A DNA stretch of 64,000 nucleotides from Garcia nutans (taxonomy: Eukaryota > Streptophyta > Magnoliopsida > Malpighiales > Euphorbiaceae), in the NCBI GenBank assembly GCA_947685225.1, contig CANTUV010000035.1, positions 7,633,501 through 7,697,500 of the forward strand. Direction: 5' to 3'. Position 1 is the stretch's first letter; each line of letters begins with the position of its first letter. Shown piece after piece: positions 55,226 through 64,000 of this stretch. Under the pieces are notes generated by a model that was given only the letters and a program-made list of their open reading frames with translations, had not been told where the DNA came from and did no database searches. The position numbers and the translations under genes are program-made.

Positions 55226-55593
55226 ATACTAGTTCTTTTATTTAAATTTCATGCTAAATAATTGAACTAGTTTGTTTTTTGTAAATATATTTCATTTTAT
55301 GCAAAGAAAATTTGTGATTTGTTTCTTAAAAATATGTTTTATTGCATTTGTGATTACTAAATAAATGTATTTATATATTCATTAAGTACGAATTAATTTT
55401 TCTTATTTAATTAATCATGTTAATAATAAATAAATATTAGTATTTTTAGATGATGATTGTTGACTAGAAGTGAGCTTTTGACTCTAAACTTAATACGAGA
55501 TTATTATTAATGTGATTAATTAGTATTAAAAGAATACATTTATGTTATGAGCATTAAATAACTTGCAACATATCATTGTAAATGTATTTAGAA

Positions 55594-56500
55594 ATGGCAT
55601 GTGCTTCTAAAAATATTGTTGCTGAACTCAATAAGGGTGAAAAATTGAATGGTGATAATTATGAGATTTGGAGCATGAAAATACAATATGTATTAGAAGA
55701 GCAAGAGGCTCTTGAGGCTCTTAATGAATCCATGACTAAGCCTGAGGATGAAAACAGAACTCAATACAAGAGAGACTGTGCAATTTATGAGGCTTGAAAG
55801 AAAAAGAATTCTCTTGCTCGTATTACTTTGTTGAGCAGTATGGACAATGACATAATGAGAGTTCAGAAAGTATGAGAAAGTATGAGATAGCAAAGGGCAT
55901 GTGGTTCGCACTTGCAAAAAGGTTTAGAGGTACGTCCATAACCAAACTTCGATCTCTTACTATTAAGTTTAACACTTACAAGAAGAGGCCTGGCCATATA
56001 ATATGGCATATGTCAAACATGATAACTGAGCTGAAAGATGCAAGTCATGTCCTAAAAGATGAACAACAAGTTGAAGCTGTTATTCGTTCCTTACCCCAGA
56101 GTTGGGAACATATGAAAAAGGCATCAAAACTTTAGAAGATTCCATGAGATATTTGGAGCTAGAAGAGGATCACCTCAATGCTAATGAGCTAAATACTAAT
56201 GTGTATGTGGCTGGTTCTAGCTCACAAGGTGGGCGATAATGTAAATGTAAATTCCAAGGTGAATACTAACAAGGGAAGAACAAAAGAAGTGCTCAGGGTA
56301 ACAAAAGAAGGAAGTTTTACCAACATGGAAAGAAAAAATGCCCTACCAAAATGAAGAATATAGTAAAAGTTAAGTGTTATAACTATAGCAAAAAAGGGAC
56401 ACTTTTCTCGCCATTGTAGCGAGTCAAAGAAGGTAACACACATGCAATTAATGTTTCTAGTTTTATTTTCTTAAGTGAATCTAATCCTTTGTAAACTGTA
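55594..56500 (+). pseudogene. Copia-E Gag remnant
   Basis: The start ATG 55594 reads MACASKNIVAELNKGEKLNG, then NYEIWSMKIQYVLEEQ, a typical copia gag opening. A TGA at 55795-55797 and a TGA near 55874 break it. It continues at 55872-56135 with MWFALAKRFRGTSITKLR, IIWHMSNMITELKDASHVL and EQQVEAVIRSLPQSWEHM. A zinc-knuckle-like region near 56360-56420 (CYN then HFSRHC) is frame-shifted. Confidence 0.82.
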
Positions 56501-59251
56501 GACTCAGCAGCCACAGACCATATAGGGAAGGATAGGAGTGCCTTCGTGGAATTTTAATAAATTTCATATGGAGCTAAATGGATATATATTAGAAATAACT
56601 CAAGAGTTGAAGTCAAAGGGATTGGATCATGCAAGTTAGTCATGCGTGGAAGTCGAATCCTATTTTTACGTGATATGTTGTATGCTCCAGCTATTTGTCC
56701 AAATTTAGTTTTTGTGTTGGTATTACTTAAGTTAGGATTTAATTTGAATTTTATTGAAAATGGTACTGATTTCTCTTTGGGAACAAGTTACTTTAGACAT
56801 GAATATTTTCTTGATAGTTTTATTGTGCTTGATGTAGATTATTGTTGTAGTGATATATGTTTTTCCTTATTTAAATCTTCTAATGTTAATGAAAATGATG
56901 TGCATATATGGCATGCTAGACTTAGCCACATTGGCTAACAACTTGTGAATATACTAGCAAGAGAAGGCTTGTTAGGATGATTAGAAAAAAGTAGTATTAT
57001 CTACTTGTGAGCATTGTTTAGCTAGAAAAACTGCTTGAAAACCATTTGGAAAAGCATTAAGAGATGAAGTTTCATTGCAATTAATCCATTCTGACATTTG
57101 TGGTCCAATGAATGTAAGGGCTAGACATAGGGTGTTTATTTCATCACATTTATAGATTATTTCATGTGATATGGCTATGTTTTTTTTTCATTTTTCACAA
57201 ATCTGAAGCTTTGAGTTATTTTCAGAAATATAAAGGTCTTGTTGAGAATCAATTATATAAGAAAATAAAAGTTTTAAGAACTGATAGGGGCCGCGAATAT
57301 CTATCAAATCAGTTCAAAAGTTTTGTGATCAATAGGAATAGAATGTCAATTGACTATTCCAACAGCACCACAACAAATAGTATTGCCGAAAGAAGAAATA
57401 GTATCCTACTTGAAATGGTGAGATCAATGATGGCACAAGAAAAATTGGTCATTACCTTTTGGGGTGATACATTATTGACAACCACATATGTTCACAACCG
57501 AGTGCCCTCTAAAATCAGTTGCTACTACACCGTATGAGTTATAGACAAAATGAAAACCTGACCTGAATATACTAAGACAATGGGGTTGTGCAGCCTATGT
57601 ACACGAACCTTCCCATAAATATGAAAAATTAGGTCCAAGGGGAAAGAAATGTATCTTTACAAGATATTTTGAACAATCAAAAGGATATATATTCATAGGT
57701 GAACAAGATAGTGGTAGCATTACCAAATTTGAATCGCGATATGTTACATTTTTAGAGAATGATTTTACAAAGAAGGGTGAGATAAGTAAAGACTTATCTC
57801 TATATGAAACTTTGGACCACACTGCTTCCACTAATAGAGATTAATTAGATATGCTACATTCAAGTGGGAGTGACATGAGACCAAATGAATCCATTTTAGA
57901 TACTTAAATGTTACCTATTACAGTTCCAATTTTGAATGTCGATCCAAGTAAGAGTAACTTTGATCAAGCTCAAATATGTCGAACAAATAGAAAAAGTGTT
58001 CCACGTCATCATTTTGAGATTGAAGGGGAAATTTTCTTAGTTACTCCACAAGATGAAGAAGAGCCTAAAAATGTGAATAAGGCTCTTAAATGCCCTACAA
58101 AGAAAATATGGATTAAAGATATGAAAGAAGAGATGGAGTCTATGAAATTAAATCAAGTTTGGGATTTAGTTGATTTGCAAAAGGACGTAAAGCTATTGGG
58201 AACAAATGGGTTCTCAAAATCAAGCGTAAAGTTGATGGCAGTATTGAACGCTGTAAGGCTCATTTAGTCGCAAAAAGGGTATACAGAACAAGAAGGAATT
58301 GATTATGAAGAAACCTTCTCGCCTGTTGTGAGATTTACTTTAATTCGACTAATTCTAGCTATTATTGCAAGCATGGATCTTGAGTTACATCAAATGGATA
58401 TAAAGATTATTTTTTCCAATGGAGAGTTAGTAGAAAAAATATATATGGAACAACCAATAGTTTTCATTAAAGAAGGCCAAAAGTATAAGGTGTGTAGACT
58501 TTTGAAGTCAATATATGGCCTTAAGCAGTCTTCTAGACAGTGGTATATTCGATTTCATAATTCCATAGTCTCGTATAATTTTAAAATGATTGATGAAGAC
58601 CATTGTGTATACATGAAGAGATTCAATGAGAAATTTGCAATATTATCATTATATGTAGATGATATACTTATAGCTGGAAATGATAATAGGTTTGTGAATG
58701 AAATCAAAGACTGGTTATCATCTCATTTTGAAATGAAAGATATGGGCGAAGCTGCATATATTCTTGGAGTTAAGATTATAAGATATCGTTCAAGAAAATT
58801 AGTGTCTCTTTCACAAGAGCCATATATTAAGAAAATTCTTGAACGATTTCATATGCAGGATTGCAAGCCTATGGAAACCCCTATATCAAAAGGAGAGACC
58901 TTAAGTCAAGCCTTATATCCTAAGACTTAAAATGAAAAGGAAAAAATGAGTAAGGTTCCTTATTCTAGTGCAATTGGAAGTCTCATGTACGCTATGATAT
59001 GCACAAGACCTGATATTTTCTATATTGTTGGGCTTGTGAGCAGATATCAGTCTAACCCAGGATAAGCACATTAGAGAGCAATAAAGAGAATCTTGAGATA
59101 TCTAAAATGAACAATTGATTACTTATTATGTTACCAAGGAAGTAAGTTACATTTGAGAGGCTACACAAATGTTGATTAGTGAGGAGATTTAAATGAAAGA
59201 AAGTCTACCTCTAGATATACTTTCTTATTGAATGGTGGAGTCTTATCTTGG
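56500..59251 (+). pseudogene. Copia-E Pol remnant (protease, integrase, RT, start of RNase H)
   Basis: Protease and linker lie at 56500-56930 (DSAATDHI-like near 56502, LFLRDMLYAPAICPNLV, NDVHIWHARLSHIG). Integrase at 57060-57540 has FITFIDYF, KIKVLRTDRGREYLSNQF and SIAERRNSILLEMVRSMM. RT runs 58080-58930 (WIKDMKEEMESMKLNQVW, FSPVVRFTLIRLIL, SIYGLKQSSRQWY) with the catalytic YVDDIL and SHFEMKDMGEAAYILG. RNase H begins near 58980 (MYAMICTRPDI) and ends at GGVLSW, cut by the LTR at 59252. Stops at 58264, 58928 and elsewhere inactivate it. Confidence 0.88.
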
Positions 59252-60592
59252 TGATGGGTGTCGAATCCACTAAAAATAAAAATATATTCTTGGATAAAAT
59301 TAAAATTGTAATACTGGTAAATAGGGTGTCGAATCCTCAGAGAATTGATTGCTTAAATTAATTTTTTTTTTAAAAAAAAAACTAAAGTAAAACTTAACTA
59401 AAATAAATGAGAGAAGTTTATATCTGAAACTTAAAATAAACTTAGAACTGAAATTAAAGCTAAAAATAATTGAATAGCAGCAAAATAAAATTGAAAATAA
59501 TAATGGTGATGATTTCAGTCAAAGGCAATAATCTTGGTTTTAATCCTTAAATTTGATTATTGATACAAAAATAATTTTCTTTTATTTTTCAATAAACTAG
59601 CACTAGCTAACCGAGACGCTCGCATTAGCCAATCCTTTCTTAGATAATAAATTAGTTAAGAGACGTTCTATAACTAACCATTATTATTGAATAACCCTAT
59701 AGAGATGCCTTTTTAGTATTTAACTCACTAACAGTTTTAAGATTTAGAAGGACCTAATTCTAATCAACAAATTCTACCATGAAATTTATTTAAATTAGAT
59801 TATATATCTTCTTAGTACTACACCTAATTGCCAAAATTATCAAAAGCTAAAGAATAATTACGGATTCTTAGTTTTGAATGACGATATATTATTTAGCCAA
59901 ATTAATCAATGAGCCCTATTATTTAACTAATAAAATAATAACAGTAATAAGCTATAAAAGATACATAAATGCTAAAATTAAAGAAAGAAAGTAAAGAGTT
60001 AATTAGATCTTATAAATCTTGGCAAATTGAAAGCTTTAATTACCCCTTCATTTGAATTTAAGTTTAGTTACACATGCTCTTAGAAAAAAAAAACTAAAAA
60101 TATATTCAATGGATGCTGTAAAACGTGAACAGTAATATAATAAAAGAGAAGAGAAGATATCCCTCTTAGGGCTGCTAAATAGGTTGGCTTAAATACTCAT
60201 TAAGTTTTTTATCCTATTTAGGAAATGTAAAATAAAAATAAAATAAATAATAAATAACAACTCTTAAAATTCCTATTTAATGTCTATTGAATAAGGAGAT
60301 AATAGAGTCCTAATATCTCTGAAAATCTGCTCAAAAATCATATCTGAAATATTCCAAACAATAATTATTATTTGCAGCTGACTCATGAAATCTTCAAGCA
60401 TTAGATACCCTTGGGCACAAGCTTTGCCCAAGGGTTACACCCAAGGCTCTTTCCAGTTTTTTTCCTGCAGCTTTCTTCAATTTGGCTTTTGTTCTTCTTT
60501 TAGTTGTAATATGTGCAAAAATACTTCAAAATCAGTACAATCATATAATATTAGGCTAAATTATCCATGCAAATATTAACTAATTTTACACA
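59252..60592 (-). repeat. 3' LTR of a - strand gypsy-like or LARD-like element (element F)
   Basis: On the - strand it would begin TGTGTAAAATTAG at 60592 and end ATTCGACACCCATCA at 59252 (59255 is an alternative). A purine-rich GGGAATTTGATAG lies just outside the 60592 end, in polypurine-tract position. The left end cuts copia-E RNase H exactly after its SW codons. The LTR contains a perfect 10-bp hairpin at 60408-60434. Phrases such as GGGTGTCGAATCC recall Tat-type or large-derivative LTRs from other plants, from memory. The target duplication cannot be checked. Confidence 0.65.
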
Positions 60593-61764
60593 CTATCAAA
60601 TTCCCTGACAATTGAACTATGCTTGTCCTCAAGCACTTTATAATCTAATAGCGCTACCCCACATTCATCAATTCTTAACTCAAACCATAATATTTAAATA
60701 ACCTCAAACAAAGTTGCAACAAAAAGATTAAAAACTCATAAAACAAGCTTCTCACTAATTCACAAATTTGAGCAACTCAATTAATAAAATTATTAATATA
60801 AAATGTCAAGAATTTTTTCTCTATTTTGACGACAATTAATTACCGAGAGAAAAGCTAGTTACATATAAAAGGCAACATTTAATCCGTCGAGCCATATAAA
60901 AATTAGTGTCAAGAACGTTATTATTATTACTTTTGAGCACATTTATTCTTGCCTGACACGTCACTAGCCTTTTTGACATGAGGGCAAACATTTGTGATGC
61001 CGGCACTCGGTTACTCAACTGGTCACTAAATCAAGTGACTCCTAGCTCTACTCATAGTCTTTTAACTAACGGGATAAATTATTCATTTTTTGAACTTTTT
61101 GTGCTTTTTTATTTATTTGCTTAGTTCTTAATATTTTTCTCATTTCAAGCACGACAACTCAAGACAAATTAAATGAGCCTAACTATATACTTTCAACTAA
61201 TTAAGTTCATTAAATAAAAATATCACAGAGCAAGAGTCCTTAAAATATTTTATACTAATAATAGATATTGATCAAAAGTATTTATAACAGGTGAATTAAC
61301 AAGAATCAAGTTAGAACAATCAATCTTAAGGTTGCCAATACAGTTTGAGGTTTAAAATGTCACATTCAAATCATTTAAAAAAATAAAATGGAGTTTATCT
61401 AAGAAATCATAAAATGCAAGGAACAATGACAAAGTTCAATAAACATATCTAGACTTAGCAAAATTTTTCCTAAAAACATACGGCATCATCTGTATCCAAA
61501 CAAAAATTGTATAAAATGTGCAGCAACTTCAAAAGCAACCAAACCAATGAACAAATTAACTATTCTAACTATTCTAGCAATAAAATTCATCCAAAAATAG
61601 GTTCAAATCTCACAAATCTCCCCACACTTAGAATTCACAGTGACCTCAATGTAGAAAAAAAATATATAGCAAGATAAGAAATAAAAGTAAATGAAAAATA
61701 GAGGACTCCCTTGATATCGGTAAAGGAGACTAGGCTGCTGGGATAGTCAGTGATGTCGAGGATA
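60593..61764 (-). other. Non-coding 3' internal region of element F
   Basis: The region between the gag-like frames and the 3' LTR has no sustained frame. Its start CTATCAAATTCCCTGACA and the phrase CTTGTCCTCAAGCA resemble 3' internal parts of related plant elements that I recall. No protease, RT or integrase is present. Confidence 0.5.
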
Positions 61765-62262
61765 TTAGAAGTCTAAGTCCGAGGATAATCTGACAAGGCT
61801 CTGGTCAACTTCCATGATTTGATCTCCAATCTCACTGTAGCTATTTTCTAAACTGTCTAGGCATCTTTCTATGCGATCAAGTTTCTCAAGGATCACTCCC
61901 AACAATGCTTGATCTGATGAAGAAGAATGTGTTATAGTGATAGGAGCTGAAGTGGCAGAAGCTGGACTGCGTGAGGCTTTGCGAAAAACCCATTGATCTC
62001 TTGGAGTTATAGGTCCTGCAGAAATCAAAGAAAAAATACCATTCTCCTTTCGCAACAGCCCCATGTCATCCCAGGTGTGAAGAGTCAAAGGGGCTGGTGT
62101 GCAAGTCAAGTGCAAATCAATATTTTCAATATCAAGCAAATATCCATTAACAACTATATGAGTTATAACAGTGCCTAAAATCAATGGTCTTTTGGAAGAA
62201 ATAACATTAGAAAATTGAGATGCCAACCAAATACCCAAATTAACTTTTCTTTTCTTATCCAT
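61765..62262 (-). pseudogene. Gag-like plant transposon protein, C-terminal half (element F)
   Basis: This frame runs from ATG 62262 to 61765, 165 aa. The first half (NLGIWLASQF, KRPLILGTVITHIVV, LHTWDDMGLL) matches a conserved block of the putative plant transposon protein family carried by gag-only or large-derivative retroelements. The second half is Ser/Thr-rich, then a Leu-heptad-like helix (LLGVILEKLDRIERCLDSL). A TAG lies two codons upstream of the ATG. The N-terminal half is in another frame at 62355-63001. Confidence 0.65.
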
Positions 62263-62354
62263 ATACTATAAGAAAAATAATTCAGTTTTAGACACTAAAC
62301 CAGGAGTATATTTTCTTCCTAAAAATGTATATGCCAAAAGTCGATGCACATATT

Positions 62355-63001
62355 TCAAGCTAGGATCCTGAAAACATATATCCCTTGATTTGTTAGGATC
62401 ATTTGGTACAAGGATGTTTTCAAAAAATTCAGAATACACATTAGCAGTTGAAAAGTCATCAGAAAAATCACAAACAGTGGAACAACATTAAACCCCAAAG
62501 TTCTATTGAATTTGTCTAAAGATAAACTAAATTGTTGTCCCGTTAAATGAAATTTAATCATATCAGGGGTACTTAAATTAAATTGGTTAGTTTTATCAAA
62601 GTGAAAAGTAGCATAAAACTCTTTGACCAATTTTGTATAAATAGAGTTATCCATCAACAGAAATAATTTCCAACCTATACCTTTAAGCAACTCAACACAA
62701 TCAGACATTATATTCAAAAAGCCTAAAGTTGAAAAATGAACACATTTACCTAGAAGGATGGAGAACTCGCTAATTTGTTCATACCGTTGCTGCTCACTGG
62801 GATTTTCAAACTCCAAGTTCTGAGCAGGAGTTGCTGCTGAATTCTCTCCCAAAAATTTTCCTTTTATCGGGTCATTGGTTCAATAACAGGTGGTTTGAAT
62901 AATTACTGATGATTAGACTCTTCCTTGGAGTGCTCATCAATCAATCTAGGGTATTTTGGTGAGGAACTCAAAGATGGGCCCCCACACCTCGCACTTGCCA
63001 T
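62355..63001 (-). pseudogene. Gag-like plant transposon protein, N-terminal half (element F)
   Basis: A likely true start is ATG 63001-62999 (MASARCGGPSL), followed by a stop after about 32 codons and a frame change. The main part, 62852-62355, reads FENPSEQQRYEQISEF, LVKEFYATFHFDK and DMIKFHLTGQQFSLSLDKF, the N-terminal block of the same family. ATG use at 63001 is better than the TTG at 62852. It is broken by at least one stop and shifts. It probably encoded a structural, gag-like protein; no enzyme domain is seen. Confidence 0.6.
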
Positions 63002-63352
63002 GGTCCTCATAGTTGATGATAATAGAAGGGGCCGGTGCTATTTGCCTCTTTTGTTTTTCTTTTTTACATTCTGAGCAAAAGGGAGAAAGGTTGGCTTGAT
63101 CGATCAAGGGGGCAGTGGTTAGAACATCACTGGGTCGCTCAGTGGGTTGTGCAGTAGGCGTGCTTGATGAAGCAACTTGCTTGCTCGATTAAGATGATTA
63201 GGTCGCTTGATGAAGATGATGGGAGTGACTCGCAGCTAGTGTCGTTCGGTCCATAGGGGAGGCTTAATAGTGGTGCTCAGTACAACACGTGACTAGACTT
63301 GGTGCAGTGCTCAATTGGTGCTGGCGTTCGCTATGTGGTGGCGTGTGAACTA
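63002..63352 (-). other. Leader-like region upstream of the element F gag-like gene
   Basis: This stretch is less AT-rich than its surroundings. It holds repeats of GCTCGATT and GCTTGATGAAG-like phrases (63080-63240). I could not find a primer binding site next to 63353, so the 5' end of element F is unresolved. Confidence 0.4.
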
Positions 63353-64000
63353 TGCTATAGCAATACCGCAAGTGCACGGGTCGCCCAAGTAATATAGTAA
63401 TGAGTGAGTTATCGTTCCACTGGGGACAAGGCCAAGTACTAGTGCAAATCTTAATCGTTGTTTAGCAAATTAATAGTTGTGTGATGCTTTGTAACTAAAA
63501 ACAACTAAATTAATAACTGAAAATAAAGGGAAATTAAATGCTGTGCAAAAAGGATTGATAATAATATTAATAGTACTAGCCAGATATTGAATCCCCCTAG
63601 CCTCAATAATATTTATGATCAATCAATTTAGCGCTAAATCATTTAATAGATTTGAGTTGGCATTCCTCTAAATTAGACTAAAACCCCTCTCGAGTGGATT
63701 AATCCCTAATCACTAAGTAGAGTGCTGGAATCTCATCTCAAACACAATTAAATAGATCTTGCATTAAGAACAAAGAACTATAAACCAAAGGATCTTGTAG
63801 GTCTATCTCTAGTACCCCAATCAATCCTCAATCCTTATTGTAGGTCTATCTCTAGTACCCCAATCAATCCTCAATCCTTATGAGTATTCAATTCATATCA
63901 AGCTTTCTCAAGTCAATAATATGAAAATAACAACCAATCAATAAGCATGCTATTATCAATTGGAAATAACATCAAGCATCATAAGAATAAAATAACTCAA
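63353..64000 (-). mobile_element. LTR-like end of a Tat-type element (element G), runs out of the window
   Basis: From TGCTATAGCAATACCGC onward the sequence has the style of the 3' end of a Tat-type LTR read on the - strand (CGCAAGTGCACGGG, then GTTCCACTGGGGACAAGG). It has the same general layout as the LTR at 59252 but not the same sequence. It could be a diverged 5' LTR of element F or a separate element nested in it. A perfect 43-bp tandem duplication lies inside. Confidence 0.45.
63795..63880. repeat. Perfect tandem duplication, 2 x 43 bp
   Basis: The unit starting TTGTAGGTCTATCTC at 63795 is repeated exactly at 63838. No difference is seen between copies. It is non-coding. Confidence 0.92.

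Larger units (their letters stand above)
53591..59251 (+). mobile_element. Decayed Ty1/copia element, cut on the right by another insertion (copia-E)
   Basis: The 5' LTR (about 53591-53988) is followed by a primer site, a long 1.6-kb leader, then gag (from 55594), protease, integrase, RT and the start of RNase H. RNase H breaks off at 59251, where a - strand LTR begins. The remaining RNase H and 3' LTR are not found before the window ends. Stops and shifts are frequent throughout, so it is old. Confidence 0.88.

Overview
The window looks like nuclear DNA of a dicot plant. It is strongly AT-rich, has long gene-poor stretches, and contains plant-type Ty1/copia and Ty3/gypsy retrotransposons primed by initiator tRNA-Met. 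It also holds a CACTA transposon, a class III peroxidase gene with the typical plant exon layout, and a relic of an L-type lectin receptor kinase. I cannot name the species from this sequence alone. There is no sign of bacterial, organellar or viral-genome content.

Layout. 1-3561: AT-rich spacer with a short 33-bp tandem array at the left edge and a near-perfect 2 x 283 bp tandem duplication. 3562-8966: a young copia element on the + strand (489-bp LTRs with 3 differences, 5-bp target duplication) whose coding region is broken three times. 8967-13275: AT-rich spacer with a long inverted-repeat foldback element, a dispersed repeat pair and MITE-like sequences. 13276-30008: a nested complex. 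An old copia element on the - strand (ancestral length about 4.56 kb) has been hit three times: by a copia deletion derivative in its 3' LTR, by a 7.2-kb gypsy element in pol, and by a 1.7-kb solo LTR in the integrase region. All four insertions have recognisable termini and target duplications. The host of the complex is, at least on its right side, a decayed lectin receptor kinase gene (30009-31645).

31646-35902: AT-rich spacer with one transposon-like coding remnant. 35903-41037: a 5.1-kb non-autonomous CACTA element with subterminal TTGCAAC arrays and a gene-start-like interior. 41347-42957: an intact four-exon class III peroxidase on the - strand, the only clear multi-exon gene. 44420-49015: a very young - strand copia element with identical 122-bp LTRs and one in-frame stop. 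50235-50537: a small intact ubiquitin-like protein gene. 50538-53590: a SINE-like tRNA-derived relic, a 486-bp solo LTR, and an unidentified coding relic. 53591-59251: a decayed copia element cut by a - strand element (from 59252) that has a 1.34-kb LTR and a gag-like plant-transposon ORF. A further LTR-like end starts near 63353 and runs out of the window.

Functionally only two host genes look usable: a secreted haem peroxidase acting at the cell wall, and a ubiquitin-fold protein of unknown role. Everything else is transposon biology and its debris. I found no evidence for a new defence or regulatory system. The most unusual structures are a 132-bp-period array of GC-rich hairpins inside the solo LTR, the gypsy pol frame that runs through the polypurine tract into the 3' LTR, and an AT-rich module shared by the interiors of two unrelated transposons. 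Boundaries were read by eye, and family or lineage names come from motif recognition, not database search.
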